64,000 nt of DNA from the NCBI GenBank assembly GCA_038503065.1, contig JBCAMK010000005.1:372001-436000 (forward strand). The letters are read 5' to 3'. The position numbers and the translations under genes were made by a program. Positions 36,376 through 50,367 of this stretch are shown here, one piece after another (position 1 is the first letter of the stretch; each line of letters begins with the position of its first letter). Under the pieces are notes generated by a model. That model was not told the origin of the DNA, searched no databases, and saw nothing but the letters and a program-made list of their open reading frames with translations. Source of the stretch: Paragyromitra xinjiangensis. Taxonomy: Eukaryota > Ascomycota > Pezizomycetes > Pezizales > Discinaceae.

Positions 36376-36402
36376 TTCTTGCCTCGCCTAGCGAGGCAAG
36401 AA
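36376..36402. repeat. Perfect 11-bp hairpin
   Basis: TTCTTGCCTCG at 36376-36386 and its exact complement at 36392-36402 flank a 5-nt loop. It is isolated in gene-free sequence, with no U run after it and no adjacent gene end. Confidence 0.6.
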
Positions 36403-39400
36403 TTGGTCTCGGAACCCATGTTTCACAAATTGTTGTGAAGAGAAGCCAAATGTAAATGAACCTGGATGGTTAATTGTAGGATAGGCTTTGTCTATCGATA
36501 AAAGAGTAAACGTATCTGCCCATGCAGCCTGCGTTCGGCTTCGTGCTCCTGGCAGGAAAAATATTTTTAGCTTCAAGTGGAACCGAAGAAATTGATGCCA
36601 GGAGCGGGGCGCAAGAGTGCGGTAAGTAATTATAAGACAACACGCTCCACTTAACGAATCTGCAAGACAATAGAAACTAGAAGCGCCTTGTCGCGGCTAG
36701 AAGGAGAGGCAATGCCTTGAATACAATGGCTGCTCTTTACGGGTTTAAGTTGACACCCAGCTTTGCTCTCTACCTTCGACGACGCTTTGTGGATTCCGTA
36801 ATTTTTTGCTTTCGCAGCCTTTTGGGTGGAAACGTTAATTTCAACTCTAAGCGAGGCCGAGGGGGGGTGAGTGGATCTTGGAAGCTCAAACCCTGCATGA
36901 ATACCCGACGAAGCAGCGGCGACTAGTAAATAAGCTCTAATCCATTAGATGTTTCGGAGACTATTATCTCTTTTACTTGGTCAGTAATTTGCTCTCCAAC
37001 CATTTATTTGCAATCACCGTATAGGTGGTTTTATTGCTCGCACATGTCGAGTGCAGATGGTAGGCCCGTGCGGACTGATGACGAACATCAGTGACCTAGA
37101 TGAACTGTAGAGTCTCGGGGCTAGCATTAACCACAGCTGCGTATGGCCATAATGCTATGAAGCCTTGTCGTGTCTACCAAGATCAGGTCAATGTCATACC
37201 GAAACCGTTAGATGTCGATTAATCTAAGAAGATGGGGAGATTCTAGCGCGATAAAAGTGAAAAGAAGAGACAAAGGCTGCCAAGTATTTTCAGGGACTTA
37301 AACAGCGAACATTAATGTGTGGTGCTACCCTCAACCCAAAGCCTCTCTGCTCGTATTCTGATGAGAACGGACTGAAAGCCGGAGTCGGCTTGATGCCAGC
37401 GCCACGATCTAGCAGACTGCTCTATTGTAATCATCGTTTTAGTACCGGGTTAGGGACAGGCTTAGGCTGCTGGTGGTGCTCCAGGAGGATTCACTGATGA
37501 TCTAGCTTCACCTCATAGACTTCGATCGTGCTCATATGACGTGATGTTCAAGAGAGTTCTGACTTCGCTAGAAAGGTTAATGCCTAGGCATCGCATCCCC
37601 GAGGTGGGCTCTGTTCAATACCTGCAGGAGGGGAGAGGTGTTCTGTACGCGCGACATATACAGCGAGTACTATTGGAGCTAGATTTCCGTGTAAGCAAGC
37701 CAAGCAGTGGTTTTTAGCTGAGCGCTCTAGCACTAGTGACGATTTGGGTTATTTCTTCGCGGAAGAAATCAATAACACGAGTATTGAAGTGTCATACTAG
37801 ATACCACTGACGCATAAACGTGCAACGCGCTACGTGATGGGAGTTAGCGTCGTGACGAGTGATAGACACTACGCTCATAAGCTTGTTGATGCCCTGGTAC
37901 TAGTATTGCTGATCAATAGAAACATCAGTTGCTCTTGTAGCCACTTTCAGCATTGGCCAAGACGGTGATTCATAGCGGAAGGGTGGGGTGGCGCTTCCGC
38001 TTGTTGGTTGTCTAAGTGTAGTCATGCTAAAGAAAGAGGAGGCCGACTTTAAATCAGCCCTAGCAAGCAGAGCTAGTCATACTGCATCACCACAGACAAA
38101 ATACATCACAGCCGATAGGCAAATACGCCGCTAAGCATATCCCGATACAACTCCATCAGCATAAAACACCTGCAGCTAGTGGTCAGCCAAAGAATTGTCA
38201 AATCCTACGAAAATACAGTTAGCCTAATTAAATATCGATTCGGTTATAACGACCCGTCAGTTCTGGGACGGAATTTCTGCGAGTTTGACCAATGCTAACC
38301 CGGGGGTTGGTCCGCATGGAGTTTTTGCCATATCCGATACTGAAAATCAGCAGGATTTTCATTCTCTGAACTAAGGACATAGAGGTGCACTGAGGTACTG
38401 TCAATGAGGTTGCGCTTCATCTCGATGAAGGCTATTGTGCGTGGCCGGGTGGGCTCGTCACAACAGCTTCCTGTGATTATGTGATATTTTGGGTGACGAC
38501 ATGCCAACGGTGCAGGGCTTGCCAGTGTGTTTGATTTGGTTAGTTACATTGGCGATAGAAGCTAGATGTCGGTCATATCAAGATTACTGGCCCTAAGTAA
38601 GAAGTACCATCAGTCATCCACGAGGCGGGGGAATGAAGCAATGTATTTCGGTCTCATCCGCTATTGTCTCCTTGAGCTGACCAAGCACGGGGCCAGCAAG
38701 CGCGGTGCAAAGGATAGGTTCGATCTTAACTTGAGCAACCTGCCAAACTGTCATGCATCGGACCCGAACTTACAAGGACTCCAATAGAGACAAGAAAAAT
38801 ATCGTCAGTTGTCCCAACGGGTGGAGTCAGTAGTGCCCAGACTTTCAGGCCATACCTCTAGATCAAGGGGGAGGAAGTATGGGCAAACCGTGACCTAGAA
38901 TCAGAAAAGGAAATCGAAAGCCACAACGACGTTGTCACCTCCAGTGTTTGGACTGGCCAGGATCAAAGGGACCAGAATCAATCTGGCAGATGTGAACTTA
39001 GGCGGAGTCCGTTACGGCTGTGGGCTTGGCTATTCTCGCTGTCATATTAAGATAGGCGGAGCGCAGAGGGACAATTAATCTCGGTGTTGAACGCGGCGAG
39101 CTGACCAGAATGCCCAATAATGACTAGCCAAAGGCTCGCTAAATTTGACTGCAGTTACTCCCACTGAGCATACCAGCACGAACAAGCCAGCATTGGCACT
39201 TAGTCTTCGGTTTAGAGTCGTTCTCAGTAGGATCGCCGGTGCCACATAGACAGAGATAACGACAGTGTATTGACGGAATTATTGTAGCATGTCTCAACAG
39301 GGGCTTTGGTGCGAGTACTGCAGCAGACCACTTATGCTACGGCGCATGAATAGGTAGACTGGGCGTGCTACCCAAGTGCAAGGCAGCCGGACTTAAATAT

Positions 39401-40143
39401 TGTCAACAGGTTAGCGTTAGATGATCATCACGGTAGAACTTACCTCTCTTATGAGGGTGACGTTATCAAAAGAATTCGAGCTTGTGTCTGTCGACGCCTG
39501 TTTCAACCGCGATCTCGTTTTGAAACCCTGACCGCGTGTAGTGCGCTTCCGATAATTAGATGCCGATGCTGATGGAACAAAGTATCAGGTAATGGGCAAG
39601 ACTTGTAGTCCTAATGTAGTTTGATTCGTGGGGATGACTATCGAACAAACTGTCAAACATGAGACCGCAACAGCGGAACGAGGCTATAACTGAATTAGTG
39701 GGTAGGTGGGATATCTCTTCTGAATTGGTACACTATATCGCCTGGTGGATGTAACAATTGTGCAATGCTGGATAGATTGTCGAAGATTTATTTTCCTCTA
39801 TTTTCAAATTCCCGAAATTTTGCGGACAATGAACCACAAGCAAACTTGTCTTGAAGCAAAATTAGTGAAATACATACCAGCATTTATTATAGTTGGCCCT
39901 CAGTTCGGATCCAATGTGCTAAACCAAGTAACCGCCTCATTTGGAGTACTTCATAATAGTAAGGTTTAGTAGCGAGGGCTGACACGAGATGCGCATGATG
40001 GCTTCAATGCCCAATTTCACAGTTCAGGTTGGGGTGACGTGCAGTGGAAGCCATGTGTCTGTACTACATCTTGTGTCAGTCTCGTTTAATTATTCCTGAT
40101 TTCAAGGTTCTTCATATCTCTAGGAATCAAACCTGGGGAAATA
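36403..40143. other. Gene-free stretch
   Basis: No convincing frame, RNA gene or repeat is seen on either strand. Confidence 0.4.
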
Positions 40144-40589
40144 TTGGAAGACATCCCGTCAATATTTTGAAGGCTTCAGATGTAGTTTGAAAGCCCCTAG
40201 ACCAAATCTGTAGAGGTTAGCTAGCTTTCAGACAAGTGATCTGTGGACCCCCCCTCCCCCCCTCTGTAAATTTCTAACTGCTCAGAAACCCAGACCTTAA
40301 ACAATGGCACTTTGCAACAATACATAAAAAGTCTCCAGAAAATTACAATTTATAGTTTAGTAAATATTCTCACAGAAACATATTTTGCAGGTTTTATTGC
40401 CTACTATTTTCGGTTGTTTAAGGCTGTAATAGTGAACCAGATTTTGGTGTGGTGCATGGTTGCCACACTTATCTGCACTCTTGCCTCCTAGATATCTGGC
40501 TGCAACAATCAGTGACGGGTTAGAAGCTTGCTCATAGATTTCTGGAGGTCTAGGTCTGAAGCCTCCAAAATATCGACGGGATGTCTTCC
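40144..40589. repeat. Inverted repeat, about 35-bp arms, 375-bp centre
   Basis: The left arm 40144-40180 (TTGGAAGACATCCCGTC... to GGCTTCAG) matches the complement of 40555-40589 with about three mismatches. The similarity weakens outward of each GGCTTCAG end. It could be a decayed foldback element or an inverted duplication. Short terminal repeats and a target duplication were not found. Confidence 0.45.
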
Positions 40590-43500
40590 ATTGTCGCTTA
40601 TCGTGTTCTCTCCGCGGCCATAGGTCGATGCCAAAAGGAGTTTTTTCCCCCAAAGATACACTCCTGACTTCTCAGTGGTGATGGAGGGATAAGAGAGTTC
40701 AGATAGGGGAAAGACAGCGAATGACGATAATATATTTGATGAACGCGGGTGAGTGTCCATTCGTCGGACTTGGTTGGACCAGCTTAGTGGGCTTGAGCGT
40801 GCCTTGCGTTGTGGTGACTGCGTTGCAGCCAGTGCCCCACCCTTCGCCCAATACACAATACCGTTGTGGACGTAGAAAAAACCGCAGGAAATCGTTAAAC
40901 ACAGCATCATTGTAATTTGCCAAGAGCTTAAGATTCCAACCAGATTGTCTTGGCATCACGACACTCGACAGGTTACATGAAGCTCTTTGAACCTACCCAG
41001 AGTATGACTGCGGTTTTTAGTCTGCACAGCTGTTCCGGCTATTGACCCATGGATATTTCGTGATTCCGAAGGAACGATAAACCAGGAAACACGTTGCATC
41101 ATACCAGCAACCTACCAAACCACTACAATTTATCCTCCCATTCCTACAGCATCTAGGTCTTGGGATACCAGTGACACAGGCCCCCGTACTTTATACATCT
41201 GGAGGTTACTTTCTGGTAGGGGAAATTGAAGAATTCTCCAAGTTTCTGATATATCGTGATAGTCACGTTCAGATTTCGCTTCCAGCCGCAGCATCGCGAA
41301 AGCGATATGTAGCCAACCGTGTCCGGGGAAATAGCTCTCATACTCCTCCCATTCACCAAAGAGAGTGCTTACTATTGTTCCACCCTCACCTACTAATTGT
41401 TTTGAGTAGTCTAAAGCATCGTACTTAAAAATGGTCTTCGCTCAAAATAACCACCCGACCACATCAAGTCCTCTAACACGACTAGCAGCCAACTTGCCCG
41501 AGTTTTCACCTATTAGACAGGTTGAGAAATGGCTTCCTAAACTTCATATGGCTTATCTAATACCATCGCCGGATACTAGTTAACGTTGGCCCGCGCTGCT
41601 TCACCCTGCTATGACGATCGATGACTGGATGACTGGCGTTGGATATCAGGCAGGCTGTCCATGGAAATACCAGGGTTGCGGATCCCAGTTATACTTTATT
41701 CTGATTCCTTATCTTTCACCAGCAATATCTGGGATCAAAGTACGGGAGCTAGATAATGTGAGTTAGTGCAACTATTTCCGTACCCCTCGGTGATTTTATA
41801 AAGGTTTCCTAGGACGAAAGAATTCGACCCGATCCCGCAAACTACGATCACGGGGAGATGCACCTATCAATTTCAAGCATATTCACATCACTTCCCCACG
41901 GTCTAGGGAGCTGAACATTGCATCGCAAGGGATGAAGCGGAGATGTGGCCGTTTACCAACAGCTGACCTGCGTCGTTGTTTCCGAAATCCAAGTAATTCA
42001 AAAACCAACACTAGTCGTATCAGTGGCAATAGAAAGTTAGGGCGGGCTACGCACCGAAGGTCGATATCATCAACTGTTTGTTACTGAAGCTATCTGGACC
42101 ACCGAAGGAAGGCGGATGCTTCATCAGTCATCAGGATCTAAAGCGCTAACGATTATCCGGTAGAAGAATACATCAAACGGACAACAGTACAGATAGCATA
42201 TCTAACCCTTGGAATATCACCAATACCCCTTCACGTACACCGAAAACGTACCCGTCTCCCAACGGAGGGAATCACTTGCAATGGTTCGGGAAACGGAAGA
42301 AAGTTTGAGACTCCTTTGTGCCTACTTAGGTACTCACTCAACATACGGAAATGATACAACAGACTTCTGATATACCAAACTTCGCTTACCAAAAATCACA
42401 TAACCATCAAGCCAATCGTTCCGAAAGGCTAATAGCTGTCCCCTAGAACAAATCAAAACACATTCCTCGATATTGTACAGGTGTAATAACCTCCAGCTCT
42501 TTGTGGTTACATCAAATCTTGGTCAGACGCTGGCCCTTACCGGGTTTCCGAGTGCCTAAGGGGAACAGATCAGACGAGGAAGCAGGACTTCATATGATAC
42601 CTAGGACCGAGCAATGACCATTTTCGAGCCCACGAGGCCTTGGAGAAAAAACAGGCTAACTAGTGCTCAAACTACTTCAACAAGCCCAGGAAGTTCCGAT
42701 ATTAGCTAATGTAATAGGTCCATCGCATTAAAAGCGTAACTCCCCCCGGGAGCGAACGCCGACGAGCACAAAACACCCCACAGACGCCCCACCACCATAA
42801 CCACCCGAGAACCATCAAGTGGGGCAGAATCAGTAGATACAGTGGTAATACACCCATAGCAATCCCTTTGCAGCTCGAGAGATTGTACCGGTGAGGTTAC
42901 TGCTGTCAATCAAACACCACGGCAATAGTTATCTCAACTTATGCAGTGGAATGGCAGTAGAACCACCGGCACCCCAAGGCTCGAAATTTACCATCTCTAT
43001 CTATTTCCTGGCGCATTCGTCAAAGCTGCCTATGCGCCAACGTTAGTAAACTAGCGAATCTATCCATGAAAGCCTAGTGATACCGTAACGATTCCTACTA
43101 GTTGATGAAAGTGTAGTGTTGGTTATAGCTTAGAGCTCCCCCTTCCCTCTTATCTCTGACAAGATAGAAGGAAAGACGAACAGATGTGTTGCAAACAAAA
43201 CAGAGCGACCTGAAGCGTTCTTAACACTCTTACTAGAGGGCACGATACCTGAGTAATAACCTTTCGGAAACGCCATTTACCTTTAGATACGGAAGCGCGG
43301 TGATAGATAGGGATACCCGTTCCACATTCACAGATAGGCAGCGTTAACGAATGGCCCAGAAAACCTACGCATAGTCAACTACACAACGTATCGTCGATTT
43401 CAAGAGATACGATACTACACTCGAACTGCTTAAGAAGTCAGGAAATATGGAGATCCTGCCCTCGTGCTGACATAAAGTATAGATTAACCGCCGATACATC

Positions 43501-44704
43501 TGACCAACAAAATCTTAGCCCGTCTCCGGACGACTTGAAGTGTTTAGATCCGAAATGACTACTGTAATAGTCCGGCTGCTTTATGGCGACTACTATTCAA
43601 GTCGAGTACCGTGTAAGCAGGTGAACCTTATCGACGAGGGGGGCGCCTAAACATAGCTACCTCGCTCATTGGTTGAGACCTAATCATACCGATGGTATCA
43701 TGGCTATCCGCAACAGGGCATTTGAGGTATTCCTATCAATTTGGAGGAAATCTGGAATACATAGCTCTTTGCAACTTTATAGGTCTATTGATATCTATCT
43801 ATTTATCTGAGTATAGCTTCACAGGGTATCACTCGGAGACCTAGAAACAGAAATTGCTGGAAGTCGCGATATTGAGATCGTTACTATTACTATAGATAGT
43901 CCTTAGCTGTTGTTAGTACTTGCGTTCTTTAAATTTCACGTTTGATATAGTTTGTTTGCGGGGCACCTCGTGGACTACACTGATTGATCAAATGGAGTCT
44001 GGCACAGCGAATTTATAGGGTTTTGGGGTACAAGGCGACGCGTTATCCATACGTAGAGATATTACCTATTACGCCCCAATGATTCAATCGATTGAAAACT
44101 ACAGAATCTCCTTGAGATACCAGTGAATCAGGCTTTATCTCAATTATCTCATCGGCTTCAAACTGTGCGGTGTAGCAAAAATCGGAATTGGTGCTTGAAT
44201 ACCGCGGACAGCTTCATATCCATCTCTCAATAGATAATCCAACTCTTCTTATTTCAAGCGATTTGGAAGATGCCATGATTCAGTACCCAACTTTTGATTC
44301 TAGCCTTAATAACAAGCAACAGCGTGAGAGGCAGATCTTTTGCTCTACTAGCACTACTATTTTTTTAGAAAGGTTCCAAGGTAGGTAATTTTCTGGGCTC
44401 GTACTGAATTATAATACGTTACGCCCAAGCTAGGGTTGGATAACCGGTAATGTTCATCTGTACCATCAAACAACTGAAACTAAATACGTATCATCAAACT
44501 TCTGGAGTTGAACGGAAATCGCTAGGGCGTAGGCGGATCCTTAAACAACCCTAATTTTGTTAAACACCGGGTAAAAATGGAGATCACTAATCTGCAGTAC
44601 ATCGAGGGCTGCCTTCCTCGTTAATAAACGACCCCACCAGTGTTGCTTGCCAAATCATGCAAGAATAAGGCAATTTTAAGTATTACCGCTCCACTGGTAA
44701 ACTT
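40590..44704. other. Gene-free stretch
   Basis: No supported gene is present. A short frame at 44188-44388 ends at a possible GTAGGT donor (near 44380) and has protein-like composition (QLHIHLSIDNPTLLISSD), but no partner exon was found. Confidence 0.4.
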
Positions 44705-47700
44705 TCATGATGGATTATACCACTCCTCCAACATATCACACACCGCCCCCTCCACACCCTCTGCGAGCAATGTGTAGGAGAAATACTCCTCCCGGTCGCA
44801 GTTGCCTGTAGAAATACCTCCTTCGTGATGTCCATCACCATTTATTGCTGGACCAGCTCCATTTGTTCCGTCAGAATGTGCAGTGGCAGCTTGCATGTTT
44901 ACAAGGTCCTCAAGTGATGGGGCAGGCCTATTCCCATGCGTAACACGATCCATGGTCGCAACAATATCCTGTCCATCCCTTACGCCGCAAGGAAGTATAT
45001 GGCCTGGTTGGAGATACTCATCTGGCTTTGGCTGGATGAATGATGGAGTTGGGGATGGTGGCCTATCCGCTCTGCCTGCTCGATTCTCATCTTTTACTTC
45101 ATTGCCTATGTCGCCATCATCGGATTGAATGTTATGTTCGCGCTCAGTGTGATCCTCTGTGCTCGAATCATTGAACCTAGATATTGTTCCATCAACAAGC
45201 GATTCGTTATCTGTCTTCCCTCTCTCAGTGGATTGGGTAGAGCTGCCTCTGGAAAGCAATTGTGACTGTGAAGTCGCTTCATCACTGGCGGGCGACGAGC
45301 GCGATGCAATGCCTTCCGTGGGTGCGTTCGATTGTTGTGGATTAAAGAGTTTCCCAGACTCTTGCCCCGCGCCCTCGCTGGAAGAGACGAATGGCCGAAT
45401 CGTGCCTAAAACTAGTGAGACTTTTCCTCTCAATCGGAGCTCGATGACATACCCCCTTGTATTTCTGACTTCCCTGGCATCTCTTCTGTTGTGGGTTCTG
45501 AACCCTGCTCAAGCAAATGGTCACTTTCTGGTTCCTGTGAGCCAATGGTAGGATCGTCGGTTTCATTTAGTTTGGTTTCACGGGGTTCTGGATTGAACGT
45601 CGTCTCCAGTTCCCTTCCAGTTAGGGTATCTCTTTGTGATCGAACAGGGATTGAGTCTTGTTTAGCTGGCGGGACCACTGTTTTGTTGGCGCGAGGAACA
45701 ACGCTTTCTAGGTTGGCGTAGTGTAACTCTCTGTTGCGCTCCTTGGGTTGACCTGCTCGCTCCTTGGGTTGAACTGACTCCACTTTCTTTACATTCTCTC
45801 CCGACACCTGCCGAGAGCTACTGACACTTCCGCGTATTGCAATTACGGCAGCAGTTCTTGTAGGCGTCTGTGGCCCAATGGACTTTCGTGGCAGGTGAGG
45901 ATAATTATTTGTGTCTGTGTGATACCGGTTTGTGGGTGCTGGAGTATTTTTAGCCGTTACCCTACTGGCTGCTTGCTCAACTCTATCAGCAGGTGATATC
46001 TGTGCACTCTTCTCAATTTTACGCGTGTCGATAGCTTGCTCATTTTTTGGCAATGAACCAGCAGCTTTTGGGGTGTCAGCTTTATTTTTTCTTACGCTAA
46101 ATACCAACTTCTTTCGGGGGTTCTTTATGTTTTGAGTTTCTGGAGGCGTTTCGCCCGGTTTCTTCTTTGTTACTTCGATCCAAGGCCCGCTGGAAGGTTC
46201 GATATACCCTATAAATTTATCCTCTTTGGCCGTATCTCTAGGGATTTTCGATTGAGAAATTTCCTTCGTAGGTAATGAGGGTGTAGGTGATGACGGTACT
46301 AAGGGTTTGGCCAAGGATACTTCTCTGGCCCCGGTTTTTGTGACGCTTGCATAAGTAATACCTTTATTACGATCGAGGTTGTTCAAATTAGGCACAGGTG
46401 TACCAGTGGCGGGTTTTTGGTGGCCTATTGATTCGACCTCAGCTGCCGGATGACTGCCGCCATATATCGAGGAACATGAATCGACAGCTGGCTCGATCAC
46501 CTCTTCAAACCAATCAAAATTGGAAGCTTCAGTCGGTGGCGTTGAAATAGGTGTTGTAGATTGTTTCTTGTTGGGTGCTGGTTTAGTTTTTGATTTGGCT
46601 GCATCGCGAGAGGAACCTGGCATTGTTGTAATAGTTTTTGTTGAGGGATGACTTGGGGTGTTCTCGTGAGAATCTTGTCTCCGGGTTCTAGCTAAGTTGG
46701 TTGAGTCCTTCGTGAGTTCTGGGTTTGAGAGGGTAGGTGCAGTAGATTTGCCTTTGGACCCTGATACCTCCGGGCTAGTTTGACCCACCTCACCTTGGGA
46801 ACTTGCTTCGGTCAACTCCAATTCTCGGTTCAGCTCTGGCTCTACTCCTTCAGTAGCAGAGTCAAGGTGAGCAATCCTAGATTCGGTCAGCTGAGCCGCG
46901 GCCTTTCTATTTCTCTTTCGAAGGCTATCCGCTCTTCGCTTAATGAATGATTTGAGACCTGTTAGAAAGCTCGTAATCTTAGTCATCGTTACCGGGCACT
47001 GCCAACCAGCCTTCTTCGACTCTAAATCCTGGTAGCTAATGATGAAGCAATCGGTATCCATAAGTGAGGTACTCCTGATGACACTCCACGCATATCCTGT
47101 GCATATCATATCGTAGTTCAGCAGCAACCCAAACGTTGCGAACCATGTTTCGATCATCAAATCAGCTCGAATGGCTGAGGTGCCAAGTGCTTTAAAGGAT
47201 TCTATCGTCTGGTTCTTGAAAATAATGAGAGCTAGTCGGTCAAGCTCAAGGAATTTGGTGTTGCTACTCGGGTGATCTTGAAGCCGCTGGCGGAACTCCA
47301 GATCCATCAACTGGTTGGCTAAGATTCTAAACTCCTCGGTTTTTATTTGCCAGTAACAGTTTCCTGCTGCCCAGCCATGGTAAGAATTGGGGTCTTTGAT
47401 CATCAAACGGAACTGCGACATCCGCTCCTTGATACCCGCAATAGTCGTATCGATATCCAGGATGCTCCTGTGCCGATACCTAAACTTATTTATTTCAACC
47501 TGCCAATGACGGATAGAGTCATGCCCAAACTCGGCATCCCCCGCATCATGGATCATATTCCAACTAAGTGTCTGTTGCACCCAGTCCTCCTTTTGCTGAT
47601 AATAATCATTGAATTTACTTACCCAGGTGTCAAGCCATTTGATACTAACAGTATCCTCGTCTCCAAGAAAGTCCCTAGTCTTTTTCCAAGCACAAAGTAT

Positions 47701-48186
47701 CTCCTTGTACAAATTTCTTCCAAATCTTCCCGCATACTTAGGGCTTTGGCAGTGGGCACGCCACATATGCAAAACACCTTGAATGTTCCAGGCTGTATGG
47801 ATGGCAGCTGTTCTGTTCCGAAGACTCTCTCTGGCCTTGATCAACTCTTCGTCTTGCTTTTTCTGCTCTTCCATCGGTACGGATCTAGTATCCATCATGT
47901 TACCGAGGCATCTTTTGATCTCGTCATGGCTCTCGAGATAGAGAGTCGTCAAGCCTAATTGTAGGTTATAATTCATCTCTGGTACCCGATTTTCAGTAGT
48001 TTCTCCAATGATTACGCGTGAAAAGGTTTCAAAATCTGGAAAATGAGCATAAGCCCAGTGCCCTTCATCGCCAGGTCTCTCAGACTTTTGATGGGCATAG
48101 TCGTTGATTATGTTGTAGCTTCCCTCGCGGACTTTCTCTTCACCCAATGTAAGAACCGTCAATTCCCCGTCTTCCGTACACTCCAT
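44705..48186 (-). CDS. Hypothetical protein, about 1,146 aa, folded N-terminus and disordered C-terminus
   Basis: From ATG 48186 the frame runs 918 codons to TGA at 45432-45430; a second frame continues to 44705. A 41-bp intron (45452-45412, GTATGT..ACTAG) joins them in frame: complement(join(44705..45411,45453..48186)). If the intron is wrong, this is a frameshift. Residues 1-430 look folded and Trp/aromatic-rich (AAIHTAWNIQGVLHMWRAHC, WNMIHDAGDAEFG, GWQCPVTMTKI). A basic helix follows (SFIKRRADSLRKRNRKAAAQ). The rest, to the end of the second frame, is Ser/Thr/Glu/Pro-rich and disordered on both sides of the junction, which supports one gene. The end is VCDMLEEWYNPS. There is no signal peptide, no membrane span and no known catalytic motif that I recognise. 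Confidence 0.65.
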
Positions 48187-49465
48187 CGCTTTGTAGAAAT
48201 AGGACGATGCGGGGGGTACACTGTTGGAACGATACGTTCGAGAATTCTAATGCTGGTGGCACCCGCAGCTTGGTGTGCTACCTGAGGTCAGGTGTGGTAG
48301 GCAAAATCTAGGAGAAGACATGGTCAGACCATGCCATGGACTGGTGAGAAGGATCAGGGGGGTGCACCAAAGACCGGAAAACTGAAGATTCTGCTAGAGC
48401 ATAAATTAGAAGCACTTCGGGTAAGATTTTGGAAGAGACAATCAGGGGGATTGTAGGTTTTGAGAGTAAAGCAGTCAGGTAGAGAGGAAGAAGTCACTAC
48501 CAACTGCAGCCAGCGGACATATATGAATGGTCAAGACCAAAGTAGGCAGATGATCAAAAAAAGCATTAAGGTTTCTCTGGAGCCGCCCCACCGCTCACAT
48601 GACTACATCTATTACATCTCACCCCCACAGACCTCCAGTTAGATATACATGTGGCTCAGCGCCTCCGCCTTGAATCGACCACCTGAGTCTTAGTCTTGAG
48701 GTAAATACACGTATGCGTCATGTCACCAAGACTGCTGCAAGCAAAAATATGAAATGCCTTTCATATCAGCTCTTTTTAACTGGTCCAAAAACAGATATTT
48801 CCAAAGTCCGTTCCTTTCCCGTACGTGCATTGGTTTTGTCACGCGCCACGAGGCCCAGCCAGAGAAACTTGTTGGATTATTTTTGCCGCCTAAGTGATCT
48901 GTTTCATGTACTAGTAGTTGAGACACCACAAAATTGTCATAAACGCCAGTGTATAGTTGGGGGGGTTTGAGGAATGCAGTACCTAGTTTGATGCCTCTCA
49001 AGATTTAGTGATCGCAACCATGACACTTGGGCCGGCAACTAACCGTGAGTAAAAGAAATGCTACCATGATATAAAGCAAAGAAATTATACACCTGATTCA
49101 GCACCTGGCAATGTACACGACATCACCCTCGATCGAAATCGGGTGACTGAGGTGGGGACGAAGGCCCCGAACCTTGCGTTTGCCGGGGCCAGCTATCAGC
49201 GATTGTGCCGGTGGTGCTTCCGTTTTCGTATTTTGATCATGCCAGCGCATCACGTTATCTGAAGTTCCTATGAGGGTGCCGAGGCTCCAGCATGTTTGCC
49301 CTGCTTTCATAAAGACGGGGCCCATCCGGGTTTTGAAGAAATTAAATCTTTAAACAAAATTACTCGAGGAAATTTACTTGATGAATAAGGACAAAACCGG
49401 AAACTGGTAAAAGCAACATGTCCCCCATAGAGCTCGGCTATTTTTGAATTCTGGAAAAAAAATCC
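48187..49465. other. Upstream region of the large minus-strand gene
   Basis: This is the probable promoter next to 48186. No gene is supported beyond it, and short frames at 48713-49001 oppose each other on both strands. Confidence 0.4.
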
Positions 49466-49691
49466 AAAAAGTTGTAACCCGACTACCCCCTGGAAAGGTA
49501 GCTCTCCCAAGAGGCTAGCTAGACCTCCCATCCCTGGGTGGGGACAGGAATCCGTGAGGATTCGAACCCCCCCTCCCTAGGTATCATTCCCGAACGCATT
49601 ATTAAGCCGTGTGCACCCAGCCTTTCACGCATTCGGCCACTGGCCTAGGGTACTACCTTTTGTTTCAAGGCTCTCATGGACTGCTTCCTGG
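49466..49691 (-). mobile_element. tRNA(Ser/Leu)-like SINE, family 2, copy 1
   Basis: On the minus strand the A box TGGCCGAATGCG (49639-49628) and B box GGTTCGAATCC (49568-49558) are about 70 bp apart with a long variable region between, as in Ser/Leu tRNAs. A shared body and a T-rich tail follow (near 49470). It is about 90% identical by eye to 52314-52541. Confidence 0.65.
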
Positions 49692-50367
49692 ATTTTTCGT
49701 CTACAAATCTTGATGCATAACTATGATAACCTTCGAATGGTTGAGAGATCCCATACCAAGCTTTTTGTCTCTCGGTCTTCTTTAACCTTTATGAATAAAG
49801 TGTATGAACTAGGGAGTGGAAATCAGTGAAACAAAGTATCTCCTCGTTACGGCTTACGTCAGGGCGTTGTATCGATCATATTATGGGGAGTCAACAAAGA
49901 GAAATAAACACACTAAAGTTAATACCGGTGATCAAGTTGCAAGCCACGCACTAGCAACCATTAGCTACAAGTATAAATCTTTCACAGGATACTAGACGAT
50001 ACTAGACCAGCGATGCAAGAGGAGCCCATGCGATCTCACGCGTACTAAGATTTGAATCACGCACTACGAGTTGAACGTGACTAAACCTTCTTCTTGCCTT
50101 TCACCAGGGCGAACTTTCACTAAAAATTGCTTTCGATTGACCGTTACAGCTATGGGTCTCGACTTTAAATTCAATCTAACCTATATCCTCACAGATCGAG
50201 AGCTTAGTGTCATGGACAGAGTGCATAGCATTAGACAGGCCTAAGACCATAAAGGAAAACCGGGCAATATGAGACTACGATACAAAGAAGATGTCAGAGA
50301 ACCTGAATCTTTCAATCAAACACCACTGATCCAAATCTGAAATCTGAAGGCCATGGCAGAATGTCGA
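49692..50367. other. Intergenic, no supported gene
   Basis: Nothing beyond short unsupported frames is seen. Confidence 0.4.

Noticed and set aside
36376..36402. Hairpin as a transcription terminator
   Set aside because: There is no adjacent gene end and no T run, and such terminators are not expected for Pol II genes in fungi.
47347..47958. Plus-strand 203-codon frame
   Set aside because: It is antisense to the folded N-terminal part of the large minus-strand gene, whose frame is longer and better composed.
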